A stretch of 64,000 nt of DNA, taken from assembly GCF_002943465.1 (NCBI RefSeq), contig NZ_PTQY01000004.1, forward strand, positions 62,001 to 126,000, read 5' to 3'. This document shows, piece after piece, positions 1 to 12,803 of the stretch; positions within the stretch are counted from its first letter, which is position 1; each line of letters opens with the position of its first letter. This stretch comes from Rhodoferax sp. TS-BS-61-7 (lineage in GTDB: Bacteria; Pseudomonadota; Gammaproteobacteria; Burkholderiales; Burkholderiaceae_C). Below the pieces are notes generated by a model. That model did no database searches, was not told the DNA's origin, and saw nothing but the letters and a program-made list of their open reading frames with translations. The translations under genes and the position numbers were made by a program.

Positions 1-1519
1 GGTCGGCATCCACCGGCTCCATGGAGTCGATGGTGAGGTGCAGGTCGTCAATACAACCGCGCAGGATGTCGGCCACCGTTTCCTCGGTGACCTGGCCGCG
101 CTCAATCGCCCGCAGCGCGCTGTGCAGCGAGGAGCCCAGCCCGTCGTGCATGTCCTGCATCAGGCGCTGGCGCTCGTGCGCCACGGTCTGCTTGTGCTCC
201 ACCTGGCGCAGGCGGCCATAACTCTCGGCCAGCTCGTCCTCACGCGCGCGCAGCTTCACCGCCAGCTCCTGGTTGGAGCGCTCCACCTGCAGCAGTGCAT
301 TCATGTAGTGGCGGTGCATCAGGTAACAAAAGACCACGAAGTTCAGCAAATTGGCGTAGGGCCCCAGGTACCAGCTCTCGGGGTCCAGAAAGTTGCTCTG
401 GATGGCCCAGTCGTTGAGGCCAAACAGCGTGCTCACCGCCACGCCCAGCGACAGCAGCATGCCGTCCAGCGAGCGCCGCCACGACAGGCGGATGCCCACG
501 CCCGACACCACCAGCCCCGCCAGCATGGCAAAGGGGTAGATCAGCGGTGTGATGAGGGGCGAGTTGGGCAACTGCCCCACACCCGGCAGCGTGGCGAAGG
601 CCACGACCGCGCTGAACAGCAGCAGGGTGCGTGTGAGCCAGGCCTGGCGCTGGCCATGCAGCAGCATCTGCAAAAAGTGCACGGCGGTGATGAGCCAGAA
701 CAGCGCGTTGACCGTGAGCCAGGCAAACCAGTCGTCGGCCACCTGCACATCCACATAAAAGTGCAGGGCCCGCACAAACGACAGCGCGGCCAGCAGCGCA
801 AACAGGCCGTAGCCCGAGACCCGCTTGCCCCGCACCCAAATGAAGAAGGCAAAAAACCCCACCGCCAGAAACGCGCCGCCGCTCATGGCCGGGGTGTGCA
901 GCTGCAGCCATTGACGCGCCTCAAACCGCCACTTCAGCGCCGCACTCGGGCCCAGCCACACCGAGGCCAGCGCCGTGTAGCTGCCCGCGTCGTGCTGCAT
1001 GCGCACCAGCACCTCGCGCGGCTGCGCGAGGCGCGGGCCCGCGTCCACCGCAATCAGCTGCGGCGCCCAGTACCACAGGGCCCCGTCCAGCTGCCACTGG
1101 TGCAAGCGCACACCATCCACATACACCGCCATGGGCCCATAGGCCTTGGTGCGCGCGGTGTAGAGCATGAGGGGTGCAGTGCCGGGCGCAAAGTCGGCCA
1201 CCGGCAGACGGTACCAAGTGGTGCGCGTGGCATGGGTCTGGGCCAGGCCGGCCTGGCGCAGCAGGTCCGAGGTCTGGCCAAACGGCAGCGTGACAGGCTG
1301 CCAGCGGCCCGGCAGGGTGCGGCTATCCACCATCACAGGCGCAGGGGTGTCGTCGGACAGCTGCAGCACCTCGGCCGCGGTGAGCTGGATGGCACCGGCG
1401 TCCCGTGTCGCGTCGCGCTCCAGGCCCCAAACCAGCCAAACCAGGGCCAGCGCAGCGACGGCCCACCCCACCCGGGCCAGACCAGGAGGGCGTGCGAGCG
1501 AGCGGAACAGTGCGGGCAT
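1..1519 (-). CDS. 7TMR-DISM sensor histidine kinase, 3' part missing
   Basis: The frame opens at an ATG whose complement ends at 1519 and runs off the window start, leaving about 506 codons. The protein begins with a membrane anchor (residues about 14-32). A roughly 150-residue extracytoplasmic beta-rich part follows, then about seven hydrophobic helices (about 180-385), a coiled coil, and an H-box reading ERQRLMQDMHDGLGSSLHSA. This is the 7TMR-DISMED2 / 7TM-DISM_7TM / HisKA_3 arrangement. In that family the extracellular domain is thought to bind carbohydrate-like ligands and the conserved His is autophosphorylated. The ATPase domain lies outside the window, and a LuxR-type regulator would be expected beyond it. 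The gene diverges from the secreted lectin-like gene at 1639, so a shared promoter region is possible. Several overlapping frames on both strands are GC-driven shadows. Confidence 0.85.
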   Translation of the reverse strand, partial: MPALFRSLARPPGLARVGWAVAALALVWLVWGLERDATRDAGAIQLTAAEVLQLSDDTPAPVMVDSRTLPGRWQPVTLPFGQTSDLLRQAGLAQTHATRTTWYRLPVADFAPGTAPLMLYTARTKAYGPMAVYVDGVRLHQWQLDGALWYWAPQLIAVDAGPRLAQPREVLVRMQHDAGSYTALASVWLGPSAALKWRFEARQWLQLHTPAMSGGAFLAVGFFAFFIWVRGKRVSGYGLFALLAALSFVRALHFYVDVQVADDWFAWLTVNALFWLITAVHFLQMLLHGQRQAWLTRTLLLFSAVVAFATLPGVGQLPNSPLITPLIYPFAMLAGLVVSGVGIRLSWRRSLDGMLLSLGVAVSTLFGLNDWAIQSNFLDPESWYLGPYANLLNFVVFCYLMHRHYMNALLQVERSNQELAVKLRAREDELAESYGRLRQVEHKQTVAHERQRLMQDMHDGLGSSLHSALRAIERGQVTEETVADILRGCIDDLHLTIDSMEPVDAD

Positions 1520-1638
1520 GCGGGGGTTGTACCAAAGCAAAAAGGCAGAAGGACGCGAGTATGTAGCACATACAGGGGACATACACCACCGCCCGGTCTT
1601 CCGACAATCCTGCACGTATCCCTTTCAAGGAGAAGATT

Positions 1639-3726
1639 GTGTTGTGGACCTGTAACCTGACCGCGCTGCTACGGCGCCAAACCCTGCTCAAGCCCCTGCT
1701 CGCACTGGCCGCCCTGGCCGTGTGTACCAGCGCGGTGCAGGCCCAAAACCAGCCCAGCATCTGGAGCCCGCAGACGCCCGAAACCGCACGGGCCGCCTTG
1801 CAGGACCAGCGCCTCATGGTGCTGGACCCCGCGTTCTACCTGAACAAGTACCCCGACCTGCTGAAGGCCTTTGGCGCCAACAACCTGGAAGCCGCCAAGC
1901 AACACTGGCTGAGCTACGGCATCAAGGAAGGCCGCCAGAGCAGTTTTGTCTTCAGCCTGCCGGCCTACCAGGCCCGCAACCCCGACATCCTGTGGGACCG
2001 CAACATCCGCAGCTACGAGGCGGTGCTGAACTACTACATCACCCAGGGCTACAAAGAGACCCGCGACACCACGCCGCTGGGCACACCCTTTGACATGCCT
2101 GTCGGTTTTGACCCCGATTTCTACCGCCAGTACTACCCCGACCTCGCCAAAGCCTTCGGCACCAACTTCGGTGCCCTGACACGGCATTGGCGGGAATACG
2201 GCAGCAAAGAAGGCCGACTGCCCAGCCGCAAGGCTTACGGCGAAGCCCTGGCCTTGGGCGTGGACCCGGAGTTCTACGCCAATCGCTACTCCGACTTGCG
2301 CAATGCGTTTCGCCTGAACGCGCTGGCGCTGGTGCAGCACTACCAAACGACCGGCCGCGGTGAAGGCCGCTTTGCCATGGCCGGGGTAGAAAACGCGTTT
2401 GAAGCAGGGCCCCCCAGCTCGGGCCACGGCCGCCAGTATTTGCGCAAGGGAGACTGGCTTTCCACCGATCAGTACCTGAAATCCGCCTCGCGGGCCTACA
2501 TCGCCGTCCAGCAGGGCGACGCAAACTTCTGTGTCTACAAGGTGGGAAGTCCGCAGGACCCGACCTACCCCGGCCTGAACTGGTGCAGCCGCAACGCCCC
2601 TGCCCCCGCCGGCCAGTTCTTCACCATCTTTCAGGGTGACGGCAACCTCTGCACCTATGCCGGCACCGGCCCCGCCGACAACAAGGGCGGCGTCGTCTGC
2701 CCTTCAGGCCCGCGCAACGGCGACTTCTACCTGATCCTGCAGGACGACGGCAACCTCGTCATGTACCCCGGCAAGAACCCGGCCACCCGCAAGGGCGACG
2801 CCAACTGGAATGTGGGCTACTACAAAAACCCCCGCCAATCCCCCGGCCAGTGGATCACCAATGCCGCCAACACCGTGGCCAACGGTACCGTGATGGCGGC
2901 CAACACGGTGGCCAATGCGGCGGTCATTGCAGCCAACGCCACCGCCGGCGGCGTCACCAGCGCAGCCAATACGGTCGCAGGCGGAACCACCCAACTGGCC
3001 AACACCATTGCCAGCGGCACCGTGATGGCGGCCAACACCGTGGCCAGCACCACGGTGGATGTGGCCAACCAGACCGCCGCATTCGCCACGATGGTGATTG
3101 ACATGATGCGTAACAACTGCAGCTCGTACGCCAAGTTCTTCCCCGATCCGCTCTCGATGGGCCTGTCCGAAATGGCGAAGGTCATCAATGACAGCCAAAC
3201 CAGCGCCATCACCGGCCAGGTCAACGCCTGTGCCACGGAGTTCCGATCCGGCTTCTACTGCCAGATTCCCGAAGAGATGGTGAGTCTGGTGTCGGACGTC
3301 AAAGGCATGGGCCAAGTGCTCAAGCGTTCATCCGAGCAAGCGATCACCAAGGAATGCGCCGCCAGCTTTGTCCTCACAGCGCCCCCGATGTTCATGGTGC
3401 AAGCGCCCCTGGCCTGCGGTGCCATCAAGAGCATGGTGGAAGACAGCATCAAGATGACCACCTGCCTGATTGCGGCAGAAAAAGACGGTGTGCTGGGACA
3501 GTTGGTATCGAACTCCGGCGGCGGCGTCAGCACCGCCCAGGTCTGCCAGATGGCGGGCAAGGTCACCCTCAAACTCGCCAAGCGGGAGCTCACCAAGACG
3601 ACCGGCACCGGCGACAACATGGCGGCCAAGGTTTGGAGCTTTTTCAACAAAAGTGCAACGGCCAACCAAGCGTCCGACCTCAGCTACAAACGGTTGATGG
3701 CCCTGGACGCCTGCAAGGGCCTCTAA
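1639..3726 (+). CDS. secreted repeat protein with B-lectin-like segment and 11-residue repeats
   Basis: The 695-residue protein starts at a GTG with AAGGAG six bases upstream. A signal peptide ends near AVQAQ (about residue 36). Residues about 54-250 hold four copies, one degenerate, of a roughly 40-residue unit of the form DPxFYxxxYPDLxxAFGxN...HWxxYGxxEGR. Residues about 270-400 resemble a bulb-type lectin (B_lectin) fold, with QGDANFCVY, QGDGNLCTY and QDDGNLVMY; such QxDGN repeats bind mannose in plant lectins. Residues 409-485 are seven exact-length 11-residue repeats (AANTVANGTVM type). The C-terminal 200 residues carry eight cysteines, suggesting disulfides, and match nothing I recognise. 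Its partner may be the divergent DISM kinase. Envelope or secreted location is inferred from the signal peptide; the function is unknown. Confidence 0.8.
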   Translation: MLWTCNLTALLRRQTLLKPLLALAALAVCTSAVQAQNQPSIWSPQTPETARAALQDQRLMVLDPAFYLNKYPDLLKAFGANNLEAAKQHWLSYGIKEGRQSSFVFSLPAYQARNPDILWDRNIRSYEAVLNYYITQGYKETRDTTPLGTPFDMPVGFDPDFYRQYYPDLAKAFGTNFGALTRHWREYGSKEGRLPSRKAYGEALALGVDPEFYANRYSDLRNAFRLNALALVQHYQTTGRGEGRFAMAGVENAFEAGPPSSGHGRQYLRKGDWLSTDQYLKSASRAYIAVQQGDANFCVYKVGSPQDPTYPGLNWCSRNAPAPAGQFFTIFQGDGNLCTYAGTGPADNKGGVVCPSGPRNGDFYLILQDDGNLVMYPGKNPATRKGDANWNVGYYKNPRQSPGQWITNAANTVANGTVMAANTVANAAVIAANATAGGVTSAANTVAGGTTQLANTIASGTVMAANTVASTTVDVANQTAAFATMVIDMMRNNCSSYAKFFPDPLSMGLSEMAKVINDSQTSAITGQVNACATEFRSGFYCQIPEEMVSLVSDVKGMGQVLKRSSEQAITKECAASFVLTAPPMFMVQAPLACGAIKSMVEDSIKMTTCLIAAEKDGVLGQLVSNSGGGVSTAQVCQMAGKVTLKLAKRELTKTTGTGDNMAAKVWSFFNKSATANQASDLSYKRLMALDACKGL
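2863..3093 (+). repeat. seven tandem 33-bp coding repeats (11-residue units)
   Basis: Seven consecutive 33-bp units encode AANTVANGTVM, AANTVANAAVI, AANATAGGVTS, AANTVAGGTTQ, LANTIASGTVM, AANTVASTTVD and VANQTAAFATM. Period 11 is kept without any insertion or deletion. Ala at positions 1-2 and Asn-Thr at 3-4 recur. An 11-residue period fits an amphipathic 11/3 helix such as those of synuclein- and apolipoprotein-like proteins. The units diverge at DNA level, so this is not a recent slippage tract and not a CRISPR. Confidence 0.9.
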
Positions 3727-3763
3727 GCCTGCACACCGCGCAGGGCGGGTGCCTCAGGCCACT

Positions 3764-5911
<2,148 letters not shown>

Positions 5912-5969
5912 GGGACAATTCTGCCCTGTCTTTTTCCCTTGGAACGGGCCCGTCCGGCCCTCAAGCACC

Positions 5970-7067
5970 ATGCAAGCTCCCACTCCCGTCACGTTTCCCG
6001 GTACGGACCGTGCCTTCGCCCTGAGCGACTTTGATTTCGAACTCCCAGACGCCCTGATTGCCCAGCACCCCGCCGCCGAGCGTTCGGGTTCCCGCCTGCT
6101 GGACGGCACGGGCGCCACCTCGGTAGACCGCAGCTTCAAAGACCTGCCCAGCCTGCTGCGTGCGGGCGACCTCATGGTCTTCAATGACACCAAGGTCATC
6201 AACGCCCGCCTGTTTGGTGAGAAGGCCACCGGCGGCAAGGTGGAGCTGCTGATTGAGCGCGTGCTGGGCGGCAACCAGGTGGCAGCCCACATGCGCGTGA
6301 GCAAAAAGCCCGAGGTGGGCGCCACCATCCAGATGACCTGCGCCCCCGGCCGGGAAGACGGCCTCAGCGCCACGCTGCTGGGCCGCTGGCCCAACGTGGA
6401 TGGCCCGATCTACCGCTTTGTGCTGAGCAACGACAAGGGCGACGACCCCTACACGCTGATGGAACGCCACGGCCATGTACCGCTGCCCCCCTACATCACC
6501 CACAGCGATTCGCCCGAAGACGTGCAGCGTTACCAGACCGTGTTTGCCAAACACCCCGGCGCCGTGGCGGCCCCCACCGCCGCCCTGCACTTTGACGACG
6601 GTGTGTTTGCGCAGCTGGACGCCATGGGCGTACAGCGGGCGAATGTGACGCTGCATGTGGGTGCGGGCACCTTCCAGCCGGTCAAGACCGAGAACCTGGC
6701 CGAGCACCAGATGCACAGCGAGTGGTACAACGTGCCGCCCGAAACCCAGGCCGCCATTGCCGCCTGCAAAGCGCGCGGCGGCCGCGTGGTGGCGGTGGGC
6801 ACGACCAGCGTGCGCACGCTGGAGAGCTGGGCCCAAACCGGAATCGCCAGCGGCGACACCACCATCTTCATCACGCCGGGCTTTGACTTCAAACTGGTGG
6901 ATGTGCTGGTGACCAACTTCCACCTGCCCAAGAGCAGCCTGATGATGTTGGTGAGTGCCTTCACCGGCTACGACCACGTGATGGGCCTGTACCGCGAGGC
7001 CATCTCCCGCGGCTACCGCTTCTTCAGTTATGGCGATGCCATGCTGCTGCAGCGGCAGACCGACTGA
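5970..7067 (+). CDS. queA: S-adenosylmethionine:tRNA ribosyltransferase-isomerase
   Basis: QueA transfers and isomerises the ribosyl group of SAM onto 7-aminomethyl-7-deazaguanine in tRNA, forming epoxyqueuosine in the queuosine pathway. The ATG at 5970 (MQAPTPV) gives 365 residues, a normal length. Family features seen are FDFELPDALIAQHP near the N-terminus, MVFNDTKVINARL, a PPYI segment, HVGAGTFQPVK, the VGTTSVRTLES motif and TNFHLPKSSLMMLVSAF. Its stop touches the stop of the convergent phytase-like gene with no gap. Tgt, its usual partner, lies about 4.4 kb downstream on the same strand beyond three unrelated genes. Confidence 0.97.
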   Translation: MQAPTPVTFPGTDRAFALSDFDFELPDALIAQHPAAERSGSRLLDGTGATSVDRSFKDLPSLLRAGDLMVFNDTKVINARLFGEKATGGKVELLIERVLGGNQVAAHMRVSKKPEVGATIQMTCAPGREDGLSATLLGRWPNVDGPIYRFVLSNDKGDDPYTLMERHGHVPLPPYITHSDSPEDVQRYQTVFAKHPGAVAAPTAALHFDDGVFAQLDAMGVQRANVTLHVGAGTFQPVKTENLAEHQMHSEWYNVPPETQAAIAACKARGGRVVAVGTTSVRTLESWAQTGIASGDTTIFITPGFDFKLVDVLVTNFHLPKSSLMMLVSAFTGYDHVMGLYREAISRGYRFFSYGDAMLLQRQTD

Positions 7068-9296
7068 TTACTTCAGGCCAGACAACACACCGAGGCGCAG
7101 CAACTGCGTTTCGCCGTTGGAGCCATCCACACCGTCGTTGTCGGTAATCGCAAAGGCCTGGCCGGCACTGTCCACGGCAAAACTCTCCACCTTGTCCAGC
7201 ACATAACCGCGGGGCTTTTGCAGGTCGGGCACCAGGTTGCGCAACAGGCGCTTGGCCACCACAGGCACTTTGGCGTCGCCAGGGGCGGCAGGGGTCAGGC
7301 CTGCCACGGAGAAGGTGTGCAGCGTCTTGAGCGCCTGGTCGCCAAACTGGTTGTCGCGCTCGACCACGACAAAACGGTCCGGGCCCACCGCGGTAATTTC
7401 CGACAGGCCCACCCAGCCGCCCTCGGCTTTGGTGGCCTCCAGCGGGTAATGGAACACGCCCCAGGTTTTGGTGGCCGGGGTGTAGCGCAAGATCTTGGTG
7501 AAACCCTTGGGGTCATCTTTCCACTCGCGCTGCACGGCCAGCCACACCACTTCTTGGTCGCCGGTGCCGGTGCTGGTCACCCCCTCAAAGCCAAAACGGG
7601 TGGCGTGGCGTGCCAGTGCCTCGGGCAACTCAATTTCCTCTTGCACCTCGGCCTTGGCGTTCAGGCGCAGCAGCAGGTTGCGCAGGGGCGCTGGTTTTTT
7701 GTCTGGGTCGCCTTCAGAAGCCAGCCAGAAGCCACCATCGGCGCGCTGGCTTATGCCTTCACCGTCATAGCCCACGGGTTTTCCGTCTTTGCTCACCGCC
7801 ATCGCGTTTGTGATCAAGGCGGGCGTGAAATTGGTATCAATCTGCAGGATGCGTGTGGTGGCGTACACGCTGTCGGTCACGGCAAACAGACGCCCGGCCT
7901 GTGTGCGGTCGGCCGTGGTGCCCGAGATGGCACCCCAGGGAATGGGCGGGCCAGCGGGTGAGTCGCTGGACATCAGCGTGGGGTAGGCGGGCGCCGCAGC
8001 ACCTCGCTGGTAAATCATGACGCTGGAGCGGGCGGCGCCATCGTTTTCGCTGGCCACCACCAACAAGCCGCGCTGGGGTATGGCGGTCAGCCCTTCGGGG
8101 CCGCTGCCGGCGGGCAGCGATTGCAGGTGCTCAGGCGCCTGGCCCGCGCCCCGGTCGCGCCAGACGGTGACCAGCGAGGAGCGTTCTGAACCGACGAAGA
8201 TCAAGGTGTCTTTGCCAAACACGCCGACCTCCACACCCTCGGGTTCGTTGCCCTTGGCGGCCGAGCGGCCTTCCGGGTAGTGGCCCAGGCGCATGGCCTC
8301 GTGGTCCAGAAAATTGCCGCTGTCCCACTCCACGTTGCCATCGGTGTTGAAGATAGAGATGCTGCGCGAGCCGCCCTTGTAGTCGCCCTCGTTGGCGGTC
8401 ACAAAACGGGCGTTGTCCAGCCATGCCACGGCGTCGGGTTCGCGCAGCAGGCCTTGGGCCGATTCACTGGGGTTGATGATGCCGTCACGCTTGCGGTCAA
8501 TGTCTTTCAGGTCCACGGTGCCGGCCGAGAAATGCTTGATCACCTGGCGCTTGGCCACGTCGATCAGCACGATGTGGTTGTTCTCCTGCAGGGTCACCAC
8601 GGCAATGCCCTTGGCATTGACCTTGACCAACTCGGGTTCTGCGTCGTCCGGGGCGATGTCGGCCAAGCCGTTCAAGGCCACGGGGTAGGAACGGGTGCAA
8701 TCGGGCATGCCGGCTGCACTCAAGGGGATGATGGTCAGATTGCCACCGGGCAGCTGCGGGATGGCACCTTTGTTGAGCTTTTCGTCGCGCTCGTTTTCCA
8801 TCACGATGACAGCGTGGCGCGCGCCTTTGTCCAGCGCAATCGAATCCGGCTGGCCGAACAGCGGGCAGGTGCCCAGCGCCTTACGGCTGGCCAGGTCAAA
8901 CACCGCAAGGTGCCCGGTGGGCTGCGCAAAGTCTTTGGTCGAATTGACCACCGCCAGCACCTTGCCCTGGGCGATGGCGACCGAGGTAGGTTCGCCTTCG
9001 ACGGGCAAGAATCCGGCAGGCTTGGGCTGGGCCGGGTTGCGGATGTCAATCAGGCCAATGCCCATTTGTTCGCCGTCGGTATAGGCCAGCAGCATGCCGT
9101 CGGCGCTGACCGCCACAATTTCAGCCACCGATTTTTTACTGACATTGCGCCCAGCGGGCACATTGCGATGCGCCTCAAAGGTGGCCACACGGTTGAAGTA
9201 GGGGCCAGCGGCCGGGGCTTGCGCGGCAACGCCCGCACAGGCCAGCAAGGCCAAGGCGGACACGATCGGGGAGAAAGACGGCATGGAAGCTCTCAT
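7068..9296 (-). CDS. secreted esterase-like / phytase-family beta-propeller protein
   Basis: The 742-residue exported protein has a signal peptide ending near ACAGVAAQA. An alternative start four codons in (complement of 9284) has a weak GAGAG in a plausible position. The N-terminal half (about 30-430) has the look of a YVTN/choice-of-anchor-I propeller (GLIDIRNPAQPKPAG, LAVFDLASRKALG, HIVLIDVAKRQVIKHF). The C-terminal part (about 440-740) matches the 'esterase-like activity of phytase family' fold, with FGFEGVTSTGTG, WVGLSEITAVGPDRFVVVERDN and KVESFAVDSAGQAFAITDNDG. A periplasmic phosphomonoesterase or phosphodiesterase role is inferred. It ends exactly against queA and starts about 185 bp from the divergent diguanylate cyclase. 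Confidence 0.82.
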   Translation of the reverse strand: MRASMPSFSPIVSALALLACAGVAAQAPAAGPYFNRVATFEAHRNVPAGRNVSKKSVAEIVAVSADGMLLAYTDGEQMGIGLIDIRNPAQPKPAGFLPVEGEPTSVAIAQGKVLAVVNSTKDFAQPTGHLAVFDLASRKALGTCPLFGQPDSIALDKGARHAVIVMENERDEKLNKGAIPQLPGGNLTIIPLSAAGMPDCTRSYPVALNGLADIAPDDAEPELVKVNAKGIAVVTLQENNHIVLIDVAKRQVIKHFSAGTVDLKDIDRKRDGIINPSESAQGLLREPDAVAWLDNARFVTANEGDYKGGSRSISIFNTDGNVEWDSGNFLDHEAMRLGHYPEGRSAAKGNEPEGVEVGVFGKDTLIFVGSERSSLVTVWRDRGAGQAPEHLQSLPAGSGPEGLTAIPQRGLLVVASENDGAARSSVMIYQRGAAAPAYPTLMSSDSPAGPPIPWGAISGTTADRTQAGRLFAVTDSVYATTRILQIDTNFTPALITNAMAVSKDGKPVGYDGEGISQRADGGFWLASEGDPDKKPAPLRNLLLRLNAKAEVQEEIELPEALARHATRFGFEGVTSTGTGDQEVVWLAVQREWKDDPKGFTKILRYTPATKTWGVFHYPLEATKAEGGWVGLSEITAVGPDRFVVVERDNQFGDQALKTLHTFSVAGLTPAAPGDAKVPVVAKRLLRNLVPDLQKPRGYVLDKVESFAVDSAGQAFAITDNDGVDGSNGETQLLRLGVLSGLK

Positions 9297-9480
9297 TCAA
9301 GGAAAAACAACGAAGTCAAACGGGGTGGCTGTGGTTTGCGCCAGCGGCGACGGTAGTGCCCGGGTATGACAAGGTTGTGACACGCCCATGACCAGGCGAG
9401 ACTGCCCCGGCCGTGCAAGCATGGGTTTCTACCGAGGGATTGCCGCCCGAAAACGCTGCGTTTTCCGCTAAGGTGGTGGC

Positions 9481-10623
9481 ATGGCGGAACTCCAAGACCT
9501 CATGCAACAGGCGCTCCCCACCCTGGCGCAATACCGCCGCCAACGCGCTGCCGCAGACCTGTACCAGCGCGCGCTGCCGGGCACCATTTTTTACGGCATC
9601 GCCCTGGCCATCACGGTCTGGGTGGGCGGCTACCTCCCACAACACGGCGGGGCCATGGCCCTGGCCTTTGCGCTGTACGGCGGGCTCTGGTACCTGCGCC
9701 GGGTGCACACCCCGCCGCCAGACCTGCAGGACACGCGGGCCGCCGACCGCTGGTGGTGGCGCCACTGGGTGCTGGTGGACGCAGGTTGCCTGGTGTGGTG
9801 CCTGTTCTTCCTGGCCGTGGGCCACCTGGAACAGGGTCCGAGCACCGCCTTTCTGGTGGCCGCCGTGTCCACCATTGCCTTCAGCTCGGCCGCCTGTGAA
9901 ACCTATGCCCTGAACCGGCGCCAGGCCCTGTGGGTGGTGGTGGTGCTGCAGGTACCGGCGCTGCTGTACTTTGCGCTGGCCATCCCCGCCCTGTGGCCGG
10001 TGTGTACCGTACTGGCGGGGTACTTTGTGTACCAGCTCACCCACATCCGGCGCCGTGCGGGGGAGTACGACACCCAAATGGCCATGGAACACGCCCTGCT
10101 TACCAGCCGCAGCGAGGTGGAGCGCCTCTCGCGCCTGGACGCACTCACGGGCCTGGCCAACCGGCGCGAGTACGACAGCACCTTTCGCGCGCACTGGCGG
10201 CTGGCGGCGCGCCAGCAAGGCAAGCTGGCCCTGATGGTGGTGGACCTGGACCACTTCAAACGCATCAACGACACCTATGGCCACCTGGCCGGCGACACCG
10301 CCCTGCGGCATGTGGCGCAACTGATGGGTGAGCGTTTCAAACGCTCCAGCGACATGGTGGCCCGCATCGGGGGCGAAGAGTTTGCCGTGTTACTGCCCGA
10401 CACCAGCGCCGAAGAGGCCATGCAACTGGCACAAACCTTGTGCCGCACCCTGGCGGGTACTCCGGTGCAGTGGGACGCACACCACATCCCGGTGACGGCC
10501 AGCATTGGGGTGGACTGCATGCGCTGGGATCTGGATCTGACGCCGCAGGCCAGCTTCAGCCGCATTGATTCGGCTTGCTACACCGCCAAGGCCAAGGGCC
10601 GCAACCGCGTAGTGCAGGCCTGA
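9481..10623 (+). CDS. membrane diguanylate cyclase (GGDEF)
   Basis: This 380-residue protein synthesises cyclic di-GMP from two GTP. AAGGTGG lies just upstream of the ATG. About six hydrophobic helices occupy residues 35-200 without an obvious periplasmic domain. The GGDEF domain starts at LSRLDALTGLANRREYD. The active site reads GGEEF at residues 297-301, which is catalytically competent in this family. The inhibitory I-site RxxD is present as RSSD at 288-291, five residues upstream, so product inhibition is expected. The C-terminus is KAKGRNRVVQA. It converges on a HAMP protein carrying a ruined GGDEF domain. Confidence 0.93.
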   Translation: MAELQDLMQQALPTLAQYRRQRAAADLYQRALPGTIFYGIALAITVWVGGYLPQHGGAMALAFALYGGLWYLRRVHTPPPDLQDTRAADRWWWRHWVLVDAGCLVWCLFFLAVGHLEQGPSTAFLVAAVSTIAFSSAACETYALNRRQALWVVVVLQVPALLYFALAIPALWPVCTVLAGYFVYQLTHIRRRAGEYDTQMAMEHALLTSRSEVERLSRLDALTGLANRREYDSTFRAHWRLAARQQGKLALMVVDLDHFKRINDTYGHLAGDTALRHVAQLMGERFKRSSDMVARIGGEEFAVLLPDTSAEEAMQLAQTLCRTLAGTPVQWDAHHIPVTASIGVDCMRWDLDLTPQASFSRIDSACYTAKAKGRNRVVQA

Positions 10624-10647
10624 CTAGGCGGCGGCATCGCCCTAGTC
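10622..10647. terminator. inverted repeat between convergent genes
   Basis: GACTAGG (10622-10628) pairs with CCTAGTC (10641-10647) and the loop contains a further CGGCG...CGC pairing. It straddles the stop of the cyclase gene and lies before the end of the minus-strand gene at 10651. There is no long T run, so it would be a weak or factor-assisted bidirectional terminator. Confidence 0.45.
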
Positions 10648-10650
10648 GGT

Positions 10651-12721
<2,071 letters not shown>

Positions 12722-12738
12722 CCGGCCGGGGCCGAAAA

Positions 12739-12803
12739 TGCTCCTAATTCAGGAGCTATTCGCGCAGCATCCATAAGGGCTAGAGCCACATTTGGCTTAA
12801 AAA
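12739..12803 (+). repeat. interspersed ~60-bp repeat, copy R1
   Basis: The arm GCTCCTAATTCAGGAGC forms a perfect GCTCCT/AGGAGC hairpin. It is followed by a CGCGCAGCATCCATAAGGGC core, then CTAGAGCC and TTTGGCTTAAAAA. The right end supplies the TAA stop (complement at 12797-12799) of the MCP gene that ends here. Confidence 0.85.

Noticed and set aside
38..1660. Plus-strand open frame of 540 codons opposite the histidine kinase
   Set aside because: His/Gln/Arg-rich composition typical of an antisense shadow in GC-rich DNA; the minus strand gives a coherent DISM kinase.
2863..3093. Evenly spaced 33-bp repeats as a possible CRISPR
   Set aside because: No unique spacers; the units are contiguous, in frame and encode 11-residue repeats.
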